Below are positions 56,138 through 64,000 of a stretch of DNA of 64,000 nt, in pieces. The position numbers were made by a program, and so were the translations under genes. The stretch's first letter is position 1, and the number at the start of each line of letters is the position of its first letter. The notes under the pieces were generated by a model. That model did no database searches. It was not told where the DNA came from and was given only the letters and a program-made list of their open reading frames with translations. The DNA lies in assembly GCF_001424045.1 (NCBI RefSeq), contig NZ_LMQB01000023.1:558001-622000 (forward strand), read 5' to 3'. Origin of the DNA: Rhizobium sp. Leaf371. Lineage in GTDB: Bacteria; Pseudomonadota; Alphaproteobacteria; Rhizobiales; Rhizobiaceae.

Positions 56138-57451
56138 CTAGAACATCGGCGGCGGTCCGCCGCGTGTCCGGGTTGCGGCGCGCTGGGCATTGGAGGCACG
56201 GCCTTCCGTACCATTGCCGACCACGACCTTGTCGCCTTCCGACAGACCGCTCAGGATCTCGACCCGGACGCGATTGCGGATGCCGGGCTCGACCGTGCGC
56301 ACCTCCTGCCGGCCATCTGCGGCAACGACCGCGACCTCGGCCCGCTTGCCGCGCTCGCGCATGCGGAGTGCGGCGACCGGAACGGTGAGAACGCCGGTGG
56401 CCTGCGACTGCACGAAGAAGACCTGCGCCGTCATGTTCATCATCAGGCGGCGATCGGGATTGGGCACGTCGAACAGGGCGTAATAGAGGACGACGTTGTT
56501 TTCGGTCGAGGGCGTCGGCTTGATCTGCCGGAGCGTGCCCGTATAGCGCTTGCCCGGCTGGCCGAGCAGCGTGAAATAGGCCTCCATGCCGATCGACAGC
56601 TTGCCGATATCGGCCTCCGACACCTCGGCCTCGACGGTCATCGTGTCGAGATCCGCCACCGTGACGATGGTGGGGGCCGACTGGTTGGCGTTCAGCGTCT
56701 GGCCTTCCTTGGCGACGACATCGACGATGGTGCCGGCGAGCGGCGCGAAAATCTTGGTGTAGCCGAGGCTGATGCGGGCATCCTTCAGGGTCGCCTGCTG
56801 CTTGCGGATCTGCGCGTCGAGGGCGGCGACATTGGCCTCGGCGGTGGCAAGCGCCGCCACCGCCTCGTCGAGCGCGGACTGGGCCGCACTGTTGCCGGCA
56901 ACCAGGCTGCGCTGGCGGGTGAGATTGGCGGCGGCGAGCACCACCTGCGCCTTCTTGTCGATCATCTGGGCATCGAGATTGGCAAGCTCGGCCTCGGCGA
57001 TCTCGATCTGGGTCTGGATGGAGGCGCTGTCGATCTCGGCGATCAGCTGGCCCTGCGTGACCATGTCGCCGACATCGACCTTGAGGCTCTTCAACTGGCC
57101 CGACACCTGCGCGCCGACATCCACATCGCGGATGGGGCTGAGGAGGCCGGAGGCCGTGACGCTGTTTTCGATATCGCCGCGGATGACCTCTTCGGTGACC
57201 ACGGCCTGCGTGACGCCCTCCGCTTGGTAGGTCTTCCAGCCATACCAGCCGCCGACGCCGAGGATCGCGAGAAGGCCGAGGAGCAGGATCGTCCGGCCCT
57301 TGCGACGACGCGGCCTTGCCTTTTGCAGCGGCGCCGCCCGAGGCGGCTGCGCATCCGGGTGGGGTTCGTCAGGCCGGGACTTGTCAGGCTGGGACTCGTC
57401 AGGTTGGGGATAACGCTGGGGCTCTACGATCTTGGGATAGGCTTCCGCCAT
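56138..57451 (-). CDS. macA: MacA-type periplasmic adaptor
   Basis: A 437-residue adaptor. A cytoplasmic N-terminus of about 45 residues contains repeated DESQPD-type units from a 15-bp satellite, then one TM helix (TILLLGLLAILGVGGWYGW), a lipoyl/hairpin/barrel-sandwich region (VGAQVSGQLKSL; coiled-coil hairpin about 130-220) and beta-barrel domains. It starts 12 bp before macB, so one transcript is likely. Confidence 0.92.
   Translation of the reverse strand: MAEAYPKIVEPQRYPQPDESQPDKSRPDEPHPDAQPPRAAPLQKARPRRRKGRTILLLGLLAILGVGGWYGWKTYQAEGVTQAVVTEEVIRGDIENSVTASGLLSPIRDVDVGAQVSGQLKSLKVDVGDMVTQGQLIAEIDSASIQTQIEIAEAELANLDAQMIDKKAQVVLAAANLTRQRSLVAGNSAAQSALDEAVAALATAEANVAALDAQIRKQQATLKDARISLGYTKIFAPLAGTIVDVVAKEGQTLNANQSAPTIVTVADLDTMTVEAEVSEADIGKLSIGMEAYFTLLGQPGKRYTGTLRQIKPTPSTENNVVLYYALFDVPNPDRRLMMNMTAQVFFVQSQATGVLTVPVAALRMRERGKRAEVAVVAADGRQEVRTVEPGIRNRVRVEILSGLSEGDKVVVGNGTEGRASNAQRAATRTRGGPPPMF
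57365..57409. repeat. 15-bp in-frame tandem repeat, 3 units
   Basis: Three units of CTTGTCAGGCTGGGA type in the N-terminal cytoplasmic part of macA, encoding DESQP/DKSRP/DEPHP. Confidence 0.85.
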
Positions 57452-57580
57452 TCAGGCCGGTCCTTTGAAAGGGTTCTTCCCCTTCAATTAGGCCCTGACT
57501 GCGGTGAATTGAAGTCGCGCCGGATTACATCTCTGTCATGTTGACGTCGAACAGGCCCGGTGCAGACCCACTATCGAGCC

Positions 57581-57940
57581 TTAGCAATAGCCGCCTTCGT
57601 TCCAGACAAGCGCGGTCAAATTGCCTCTCGGATCGACGCAATAGTTCGCGGAAAGCTCGTTCATGCAACCTTCCTGTCTGCGAAGGACAGCCAAGCGCTG
57701 TTCGCAAAGCGGCTCTGCGGAAACGGAGCGGTCTTTTTGCGGCGCGAGGGAAAGGCCCGACCCGGCTTTCGCAACGAACCACGCTTCAAAACGTGCCGCC
57801 TCCGATCCGATGGGGAAAGACTGCGCGGCCTCGCGCTTCAGCCGTGCGCTCTCGGCCTCGAAACGGAAAGGCGGGACGACGGTGCACGCCGCAACGACCA
57901 GAAGACCACCCGTCATCGTCGCTGTGCGCCAGATCGTCAT
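57581..57940 (-). CDS. Putative lipoprotein, 119 residues
   Basis: A small protein with a signal peptide ending in VAAC (lipobox, Cys at residue 19), followed by a basic helical segment and a Cys-rich C-terminal part (CEQ, GCMNE, YCVDP, GYC). No family is recognised. It starts one base after the ubiB stop, so it is probably coupled to ubiB translation. It may be anchored to the inner or outer membrane. It is followed by a gap of 129 bp before macA. Confidence 0.72.
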   Translation of the reverse strand: MTIWRTATMTGGLLVVAACTVVPPFRFEAESARLKREAAQSFPIGSEAARFEAWFVAKAGSGLSLAPQKDRSVSAEPLCEQRLAVLRRQEGCMNELSANYCVDPRGNLTALVWNEGGYC

Positions 57941-57941
57941 G

Positions 57942-59516
57942 TCACGTCACGGCAATCGCAATCACGACGAGAGCGACCGCAATCACCCAGAGGGCGACGC
58001 GGCCGGAGCGGGTGTGGCGGGCTTCGGCGCGGCCGATGGCTTCCGCCGTTGCCACGTCGAACTTCAGCCCGTGCTCGGCCATCTCGGTCAGGTCGCGCGA
58101 GAAGCGTTCGGTCTTGGCGACGATCTCGGGGGCGGCTTCCGCCAGCCGCAGGGCGGCGTGCAGGCCGTCTTTCAGGTCGGTCACCACGCGTTTCGGCCCG
58201 AGATTGTCGCGAATCCAGGCGCCGACCACGGGCTCGGACGCCTTCCACATGTTGAAGCGCGGATTGAGCGAGCGCGACACGCCCTCGACCACGACCATCG
58301 TCTTCTGCAGCATCACCAGTTCGGGGCGCGTTTCCATGTCGAACAGCTCGGTCACCTCGAACAGGAGGGTGAGCAGCTTTGCCATCGAGATGGTCTCGGC
58401 CGGCTGGCCGTGGATCGGCTCGCCGATGGCGCGGATGGCCTGGGCGAAGCTTGCGACGTCGTGATGGGAGGGAACGTAGCCGGCTTCGAAATGCACGTCG
58501 GCCACGCGGCGATAGTCGCGGGTGATGAAGCCGAAGAGGATTTCGGCAAGGAACCGGCGCTCCTTCTTGCCGAGCCGCCCGACGATGCCGAAATCGACGG
58601 CGACGATCATGCCCTTGTCGTCGACCAGCAAATTTCCCTGGTGCATGTCGGCATGGAAGAAGCCGTCGCGCAGCGTGTGGCGCAGGAAGGACTGGATCAG
58701 CGTTTCCGCCAGCTGGTTGAGATCGTGGCCGGCGGCGCGCAACGCCTCGACATCGGCCATGCGGGTGCCGTCGATCCATTCCATGGTGACGACATCGCGG
58801 CCGGTGCGCTCCCAATCGACGCGGGGCACGCGGAACCCTTCGTCATGGACGGTATTCTCGGCGATCTCGGAGAGGGCCGCGGCTTCGAGCCGCAGGTCCA
58901 TCTCGACCTTGGTCGTCTGCTCCAGCGTCTTCGTCACCTCCACCGGGCGCAGGCGCCGGGTGTGGGGCAGGAAGCGCTCCTGCAGGCGGGCGACGAGATA
59001 CATGGCCTCGAGATCATGGGCGAAGCGCTGGCGGATGCCGGGCCGGATCACCTTGATCGCGACCTTCTCCTCCCGCCCGTCGCGCATCACCCAGCCGGGA
59101 TGGACCTGGGCGATGGAGGCGGCAGCGATGGGGTCCTCGATGCGGCTGTAGAGATCCGCGACCGGCCGGCCGAGCGAGCCCTCGACGGCGGCATAGGCCT
59201 CGGTGACCGGGAAGGTCGACATGCGATCCTGCAAAAAGGCGAGATCGGCGGCGAATTCCGCGCCCACCACATCCGGGCGGGTGGCGAGGAACTGGCCGAT
59301 CTTCACATAGGACGGCCCGAGCCGGCCGATCGCCCGCGCCAGCCGGTCGCTGCGCTCCTCGAACTGGGCGCGACGCCGCTCGATGAGGCCCGCGAGTTTC
59401 TGGGCGAAGCGGGCAAAGGGCGGCAGGTTTTCCGGCGGTATGGCCGTGACGACCCCCTCGCGGACGAGGACCCAGCCGATCCTGACGATACGGAGATAGG
59501 TGGCGGGCGTGCTCAT
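57942..59516 (-). CDS. ubiB: Ubiquinone biosynthesis regulatory kinase-like protein UbiB
   Basis: A 524-residue ABC1/ADCK-family atypical kinase. Landmarks are KIGQ (YVKIGQFLATRP, about residue 71), the Ala-rich loop AAASIAQVHPGW, FFHADMHQGNLLV (catalytic Asp/Asn) and VDFGIVG. Its C-terminus carries one or two hydrophobic helices (ALWVIAVALVVIAIAV). It supports ubiquinone synthesis, probably by organising the enzyme complex at the membrane. It follows ubiE by 55 bp. Confidence 0.94.
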   Translation of the reverse strand: MSTPATYLRIVRIGWVLVREGVVTAIPPENLPPFARFAQKLAGLIERRRAQFEERSDRLARAIGRLGPSYVKIGQFLATRPDVVGAEFAADLAFLQDRMSTFPVTEAYAAVEGSLGRPVADLYSRIEDPIAAASIAQVHPGWVMRDGREEKVAIKVIRPGIRQRFAHDLEAMYLVARLQERFLPHTRRLRPVEVTKTLEQTTKVEMDLRLEAAALSEIAENTVHDEGFRVPRVDWERTGRDVVTMEWIDGTRMADVEALRAAGHDLNQLAETLIQSFLRHTLRDGFFHADMHQGNLLVDDKGMIVAVDFGIVGRLGKKERRFLAEILFGFITRDYRRVADVHFEAGYVPSHHDVASFAQAIRAIGEPIHGQPAETISMAKLLTLLFEVTELFDMETRPELVMLQKTMVVVEGVSRSLNPRFNMWKASEPVVGAWIRDNLGPKRVVTDLKDGLHAALRLAEAAPEIVAKTERFSRDLTEMAEHGLKFDVATAEAIGRAEARHTRSGRVALWVIAVALVVIAIAVT

Positions 59517-59571
59517 CGGTGCCGGGCGCTCCCCTGGAGACGCGGCGGGAACAGGAGGCTGATCATGCGCT

Positions 59572-60354
59572 TCAGATCTTCCATCCGGAATGCAGCGCCG
59601 CGATGCCGCCGGTATAATTGGTATAGGTGACGCGCGAGAAGCCGGCCGTCTCGATCATGCGGGCAAAATTCTTCTGGTCGGGAAACTTCCGGATGGATTC
59701 GACCAGATACTGGTAGGGCTCGGCCTCGCCGGTGATCATCTTGCCGAAGCGCGGAATGGCGTTGAACGACCAGGCATCATAGACCTTGTCGAGAAGCGGC
59801 ATCTCGACATCGGAGAATTCGAGCACGAGCAGCCGGCCGCCGCGCTTCAGCACGCGATAGGCCTCCGACAGGGCGACATCGATGCGCGGCACGTTGCGGA
59901 TGCCGAACGCGATCGTATAGGCATCGAAGCGACCGTCCTCGAAAGGCAGGCTTTCCGCATTGGCCTCGACGAATTCGAGATTGGCGGTCAGGCCCTTCTT
60001 GCGGGCGCGCTCGGCCCCGACGCCGAGCATCGAACCGTTGATGTCGAGGACCGTCGCCTGCGCCTGCCGGCCGGAGGCCTCGACGATGCGAAAGGCGATG
60101 TCGCCCGTGCCGCCGGCCACGTCCAGCACCCTGTAGTCGGCGCTGCGGCGCGGATGGAGGGCGGCCACCATCGCATCCTTCCAGGCCCGGTGCAGGCCCA
60201 TCGACATCACGTCGTTCATGATGTCGTAGCGCTTGGCGACCTTGTGGAAGACGTCGTTGACGAGGCCCTGCTTCTCGCCTTCGTCGACGCGGCGGAAGCC
60301 ATAGGACGTTTCCATGCCGCCTTCGGCGGAAATCCGTTCGTCCGTCATACCCAT
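59572..60354 (-). CDS. ubiE: Demethylmenaquinone/2-methoxy-6-polyprenyl-benzoquinol methylase
   Basis: A 260-residue SAM-dependent methyltransferase that adds the C-methyl group in ubiquinone (and menaquinone) synthesis. SAM motif I is [13 protein letters not shown] (about residues 75-87), and the characteristic [18 protein letters not shown] segment and [17 protein letters not shown] are visible. Cytosolic, acting at the membrane. First of the ubiE-ubiB pair. Confidence 0.95.
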   Translation of the reverse strand: MGMTDERISAEGGMETSYGFRRVDEGEKQGLVNDVFHKVAKRYDIMNDVMSMGLHRAWKDAMVAALHPRRSADYRVLDVAGGTGDIAFRIVEASGRQAQATVLDINGSMLGVGAERARKKGLTANLEFVEANAESLPFEDGRFDAYTIAFGIRNVPRIDVALSEAYRVLKRGGRLLVLEFSDVEMPLLDKVYDAWSFNAIPRFGKMITGEAEPYQYLVESIRKFPDQKNFARMIETAGFSRVTYTNYTGGIAALHSGWKI

Positions 60355-60577
60355 CCCCTATTCCTGTCAAACCGCGTGTTCTCAGCCGGAATTGGAAACA
60401 GTCCCTCTCCGTGCAACGGCACATAGGACGTTTGCGTCCATCCTGCCAGAGCAGAGATCCGGCCCTGTCGAACTTGCCGGACCATAGCGATTTCGCTCCG
60501 GCAACGCTATCTCTTGGGATGGGACACCGCCCCGGACCGGCTCGTCTGCCGGAAAGGTGATGCAAAAAGGACTGACG

Positions 60578-61474
60578 ATGCCCGAACTGCCCGAGGTCGA
60601 AACGGTCCGCCGGGGCCTTGCGCCCGTGATGGAGGGTGCGCTGATCACCCGTGCCGAGGTGCGACGCCCGGATCTGCGCTTTCCGTTTCCGCCCGATTTC
60701 GCGCAGCGTCTGGAAAACCGGCGGATTCTGGCTCTGTCGCGCCGGGCGAAATATCTGCTGATCGAACTCGACAATGACGACGTCGTCATCGCCCATCTCG
60801 GCATGTCCGGCTCTTTCCGGGTGATCGAAGCGGCGTCTGCGGAGGCCGACATGCCGGGCGACTTTCATTATGCGCGGGGCAAGGACGCGCGGCACGACCA
60901 TGTCGCTCTTCATCTTCTGTCGGATCGCGGGCCCGTCCAGGTGGTCTACAACGATCCGCGCCGGTTCGGCTTCATGGACATCGGGCCGCGCGAGACGCTG
61001 GCGACACACGCCTTCTTCCGCCAGCTCGGCGAGGAGCCGACCGGCAACCGGCTCGATGCCGCCTATCTCGCCAGCCGCTTTGCCGGCAAGGCACAGCCGC
61101 TGAAATCGACGCTGCTCGACCAGAGGATGATTGCCGGGCTCGGCAATATCTATGTGTGCGAGGCGCTGTGGCGGGCGCGACTGTCGCCGCTGAGAGCGTC
61201 GGGAACGCTGGTGGACACGAAAGGGCGGCCGCGCGCATCGCTCGTCGTGCTGACGGAGGCCATCCGCGCCGTCATCGCCGATGCCATCGCCGCCGGCGGC
61301 TCGTCCTTGCGCGATCACATCCAGACGGACGGATCGCTCGGCTATTTCCAGCACACCTTTGCCGTCTACGACCGGGAAGGCAAGCCCTGCGCGCGGCCGG
61401 GCTGCGGCGGCACCATCGCCCGGATCACGCAGGCGGGGCGCTCGACATTCCACTGCGCTTCGTGTCAGGTCTAG
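60578..61474 (+). CDS. mutM: Formamidopyrimidine-DNA glycosylase
   Basis: A 298-residue DNA repair glycosylase/AP lyase that removes 8-oxoguanine. The N-terminus is PELPEVETV with catalytic Pro2 and Glu3 after Met removal, the helix-two-turn-helix is in the middle, and the C-terminal zinc finger is [12 protein letters not shown]...HCASCQ (four Cys). The ATG follows ACTGACG; the frame stays open seven codons earlier (to another ATG). It diverges from ubiE, 223 bp apart. Confidence 0.96.
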   Translation: MPELPEVETVRRGLAPVMEGALITRAEVRRPDLRFPFPPDFAQRLENRRILALSRRAKYLLIELDNDDVVIAHLGMSGSFRVIEAASAEADMPGDFHYARGKDARHDHVALHLLSDRGPVQVVYNDPRRFGFMDIGPRETLATHAFFRQLGEEPTGNRLDAAYLASRFAGKAQPLKSTLLDQRMIAGLGNIYVCEALWRARLSPLRASGTLVDTKGRPRASLVVLTEAIRAVIADAIAAGGSSLRDHIQTDGSLGYFQHTFAVYDREGKPCARPGCGGTIARITQAGRSTFHCASCQV

Positions 61475-61531
61475 CGCCCGCCTGGCGGCAGCCCCTTCGC
61501 ATCCGCTGCCGCGGCCGACTGAAATAGCGCG

Positions 61532-61560
61532 TTGACGAAATCGGCGTTTGCGTCTATACG
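61532..61560 (+). promoter_or_regulatory. rpsT promoter
   Basis: TTGACG (61532-61537), 17-bp spacer, TATACG (61555-61560): a good sigma70-type promoter 127 bp upstream of rpsT. The long leader leaves room for feedback by S20. Confidence 0.72.
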
Positions 61561-61687
61561 GCGCCCACAGTTTGGGAAGCCACGTTGCAGGTTTCTCGCT
61601 ATTGCCTCCGAAGAGCTTGGATGACAGGTCGCAGTGACCCGACACGGCGAGGCGGAGGTGCTTGTCAGAATCTGAAGAGAGAAACCC

Positions 61688-61954
61688 ATGGCCAATACAA
61701 CTTCGGCGAAAAAAGCGACCCGCAAGATCGCCCGTCGCACCGAGATCAACAAGTCGCGCCGCTCGCGCGTTCGCAACTTCCTCCGCAAGGTCGAAGAAGC
61801 CATCGCATCCGGCGACCAGGCTGTTGCACAGGAAGCCCTGCGCGTCGCACAGCCCGAGCTGATGCGTGCTGCCAGCAAGGGCGTCGTGCATGCCAACACG
61901 GCATCGCGCAAGGTCTCGCGCCTGGCCAGCCGCGTCAACGCATTGTCGGCCTAA
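61688..61954 (+). CDS. rpsT: 30S ribosomal protein S20
   Basis: An 88-residue basic ribosomal protein that binds 16S rRNA early in assembly. It begins [20 protein letters not shown] and is a helical bundle rich in Lys/Arg, the standard S20 pattern. A promoter is 127 bp upstream and a terminator about 30 bp downstream, so it is a monocistronic unit. Its position beside dnaA is conserved in rhizobia. Confidence 0.97.
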   Translation: MANTTSAKKATRKIARRTEINKSRRSRVRNFLRKVEEAIASGDQAVAQEALRVAQPELMRAASKGVVHANTASRKVSRLASRVNALSA

Positions 61955-61983
61955 GCCTTATCCTATCTGCCTCATGCGAGAGT

Positions 61984-62008
61984 GGCCCGGTCATCGACCG
62001 GGCCCTTT
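61984..62008 (+). terminator. rpsT terminator
   Basis: GGCCCGGT and ACCGGGCC form an 8-bp stem over a 5-base loop, followed by CTTTC. It lies about 30 bp after the rpsT stop. Confidence 0.8.
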
Positions 62009-62150
62009 CGATTCGTACGCCGGCTTTTGCCCGCGATCGCTGCCCGTGACGAGATCATGTCAGGCATGTGACCAAATAATCTCCATATTAACAACGGCTT
62101 GCTGAAGTTTGTGACACGTTCGCCTCATATAAGCCGGCGCCTTCGGAGTG

Positions 62151-62284
62151 AATCCGAGTCAAGCGATTTTTTATTTTTCTTGCATTTCGGGGTAGCTCCG
62201 AAAGGCCCAAAAACAAAGCCTTTGATTCGACTGCGATTCTCAAATGGCGGGCTCGGGCGATTGCAAAACGCCGGTTGAGAGTCA
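62151..62284. promoter_or_regulatory. Cluster of five GANTC (CcrM) sites upstream of dnaA
   Basis: GAATC (62151), GAGTC (62157), GATTC (62225), GATTC (62236) and GAGTC (62280) lie within 134 bp; another is at 62010. By base composition about one per 280 bp is expected. GANTC is the target of the cell-cycle methylase CcrM. Confidence 0.6.
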
Positions 62285-63051
62285 ACGGCCAAGGCCCCGC
62301 CGGCCGTAAATATGGCGATTGATCTTGGATCATGATCCTGCCTAAATGATTTCAGCAAGAGATGTGGGACAGCGGATTTTCGTTGTCGGCAACGAGCCCT
62401 GACAAGGGCTTTGCAGCCTCCACGCTTCTTGTACTGAGGTGGACATCACAATTTTCCATCAGCTTAAGAGAAGTCCCACCCTGAACGGCTTGCCGCTCGG
62501 AGACGGGAAATTGCATCTTAAGGTTGAAGGCGTAACGAGCGTCGCCGGCAATGACAGGCCGTCGATCGAGAGTGAAATCAGTGCTGCGAAAGCAGTGGTG
62601 GGAGATCACGCCCGGCGGATGCGCCGGAGGACGGGCCTGCTGCAGACTGCCCCGGACCATGCGGTTCGCGACAATTTGCGGCAGTCGAGACGAGAGCGAT
62701 GTTGAGGTGGCGGCAACGACACCCGACGGGCTCAAACGGTCTCCCGGCCAAACGGGGACCCGGATGGCGAGGCCGATTGCGGCCGATGCCGGAGGGGTTT
62801 GGCGGGGGGATCGGAAACGAGCGGGGCACGAGGGTCCCGGCCGTTTGAAACAGGTTCATGGTGATGCCGCCTGCAAGCGGCGCACCCGACACGAGACTGC
62901 CGGCAATCAAAGCCGGTACGGGACAGACATTGGAAGGCGGCACATGCTTGGAAATTCGGTGACCTCGGGGCGCACATTCGCTGCTGGCGAACATGCTCGG
63001 CCGATCAAGAGCGGGCAGAACGAACAGACGACGACAGGAGAGCAGGCCATC

Positions 63052-64000
63052 ATGACCCAGAGCGCACTTTTCGATCGGGTCAGCGCTCTCCTCAAGGCTC
63101 AGGTCGGTCCTGACGTCTTTGCAAGCTGGTTCGGCCGGCTGAAGCTGCACTCCATGTCGAAGAGCGTCGTGCGCCTTTCCGTGCCCACCACTTTCCTCAA
63201 ATCCTGGATCAACAACCGCTATCTCGACCAGATCACGACGCTCTTCCAGCAGGAAGATGCCGAGATCCTGAAGGTCGAGATCGTGGTGCGCAGCGCGATG
63301 CGCGGCACCCGTGCGCCGAGCGAGGCCGACATGGTCGCCGGCGACGCCGCGCCCTCCGCCCCGAGCACGACATCGGCGCGCAAGACCGGCGTGCAGAGCA
63401 TCGGCCAGCAGGCCAGCGCCGCCCTGCCGGCGGCCGCCAAGCTTCCCGTCGCCACGCCCCTGTTCGGCTCGCCGCTCGATCCGCGCTACAGCTTTGCAAG
63501 CTTCGTCGAGGGCTCGTCCAACCGCGTCGCCCTGGCGGCGGCCAAGACGATCGCGGAAGCGGGTGCGGGCGCCGTGCGGTTCAATCCGCTCTTCATCCAT
63601 TCCTCCGTCGGCCTCGGCAAGACACACCTCCTGCAGGCGATCGCCATTGCCGCGATCCAGAGCCCGCGCGCCTCGCGCGTCGTCTATCTCACGGCTGAAT
63701 ATTTCATGTGGCGCTTCGCCACCGCCATTCGCGACAATGACGCCCTGTCGCTGAAGGAAACGCTGCGCAATATCGACCTGCTCGTCATCGACGACATGCA
63801 GTTCCTGCAGGGCAAGTCGATCCAGCACGAGTTCTGCCATCTGCTCAACATGCTGCTCGACAGCGCCAAGCAGGTGGTCGTGGCCGCCGACCGGGCGCCC
63901 TGGGAGCTGGAATCGCTCGATCCGCGCGTCCGCTCGCGCCTGCAGGGCGGCGTCGCCATCGAGATGGACGGCCCCGACTACGAGATGCGGCTGGAGATCC
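63052..64000 (+). CDS. dnaA: Chromosomal replication initiator DnaA, 3' partial
   Basis: The first 316 codons are visible. The N-terminal protein-interaction domain ([20 protein letters not shown], in parts; residues about 20-60) matches rhizobial DnaA. The AAA+ domain has Walker [10 protein letters not shown] (residues 184-192) and Walker [11 protein letters not shown]; the DNA-binding domain IV is outside the window. AGGAG lies about 11 bases upstream. Binding to ATP drives unwinding at oriC. recF and gyrB are not beside it. Confidence 0.95.
   Translation, partial: MTQSALFDRVSALLKAQVGPDVFASWFGRLKLHSMSKSVVRLSVPTTFLKSWINNRYLDQITTLFQQEDAEILKVEIVVRSAMRGTRAPSEADMVAGDAAPSAPSTTSARKTGVQSIGQQASAALPAAAKLPVATPLFGSPLDPRYSFASFVEGSSNRVALAAAKTIAEAGAGAVRFNPLFIHSSVGLGKTHLLQAIAIAAIQSPRASRVVYLTAEYFMWRFATAIRDNDALSLKETLRNIDLLVIDDMQFLQGKSIQHEFCHLLNMLLDSAKQVVVAADRAPWELESLDPRVRSRLQGGVAIEMDGPDYEMRLEI

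Larger units (their letters stand above)
61955..63051. other. rpsT-dnaA intergenic region (1.1 kb)
   Basis: Apart from the terminator and a GANTC cluster, no clear gene is present. A perfect 12-bp palindrome GGATCATGATCC lies at 62328-62339. Open frames between 62350 and 62740 exist on both strands (up to 127 codons), but none shows a ribosome site or a known family. No canonical DnaA box (TTATCCACA) was found. In rhizobia this span is usually the long dnaA leader and promoter. Confidence 0.5.

Noticed and set aside
62439-62705. An 88-codon frame upstream of dnaA
   Set aside because: No ribosome site and no recognisable family; an equally long frame exists antisense. It cannot be excluded without conservation data.
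61955-63051. Origin of replication next to dnaA
   Set aside because: No DnaA box TTATCCACA or AT-rich unwinding element is present; in rhizobia the origin is usually near hemE.

Overview
The window is a 64 kb piece of high-GC chromosome from an alphaproteobacterium of the Rhizobiales, most likely a Rhizobiaceae relative (Rhizobium, Agrobacterium or Sinorhizobium group). The evidence is the rpsT-dnaA junction, an iolR-iolCDEB inositol cluster close to dnaA, a fused MacB, a bacteriophytochrome of the HWE-kinase type, a likely EcfG (general stress) promoter and the protein sequences themselves. It reads as core chromosome with a few accessory insertions. I see no tRNA, rRNA, insertion sequence, prophage or CRISPR array.

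Layout. 0-5 kb: the 3' end of a PfkB-family (adenosine kinase-like) sugar/nucleoside kinase, an exported SH3 protein, a 2-hydroxyacid dehydrogenase, a first toxin-antitoxin pair, moeB and recF. 5-13 kb: a glutathione transferase, dnaK-dnaJ, a class A penicillin-binding protein and a Crp/Fnr regulator. 13-23 kb: a 24-residue membrane peptide behind an EcfG-like promoter, two hypothetical genes, queC, a YifB/ComM ATPase, gshB, a cupin protein, an exported protein, a membrane flippase-like protein, an M20 dipeptidase and a MarR regulator. 23-28 kb: polA behind a structured leader, a 2-oxoglutarate oxygenase and a second toxin-antitoxin pair with a clear operator. 28-41 kb: a tripartite RND efflux operon with its TetR regulator, dut, prfC, otsA-otsB (trehalose), a HAD phosphatase, LysE, AraC and GFA-family genes. 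41-48.5 kb: iolB, iolE, iolD, iolC and iolR, with two copies of the GGAA-N6-TTCC operator before iolC. 48.7-64 kb: a glutamine amidotransferase, coaBC, a phytochrome plus heme oxygenase, a MacAB-type exporter, a lipoprotein, ubiB, ubiE, mutM, rpsT and the first 316 codons of dnaA.

How the parts work together. The iol genes form one pathway from 2-keto-myo-inositol to the aldolase step, with their own repressor. bphO makes biliverdin for bphP, forming a self-contained red/far-red light sensor. otsA and otsB make trehalose. dnaK/dnaJ, the EcfG-driven peptide, gshB and the efflux systems point to stress physiology. UbiB and UbiE act in ubiquinone synthesis.

The most unusual global feature is a recurring class of short tandem duplications, 11-25 bp per unit and 2-4 units, at about 18 sites. 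Most sit exactly at gene ends or in terminal, non-conserved parts of proteins; two contain the stop codon of a gene (otsA, iolB). Other points worth attention are the alternative-hairpin array before polA, a 68-bp palindrome before otsB, the methylation-site cluster before dnaA, TTG start codons in otsA and iolC, and the EcfG promoter before a 24-codon gene.
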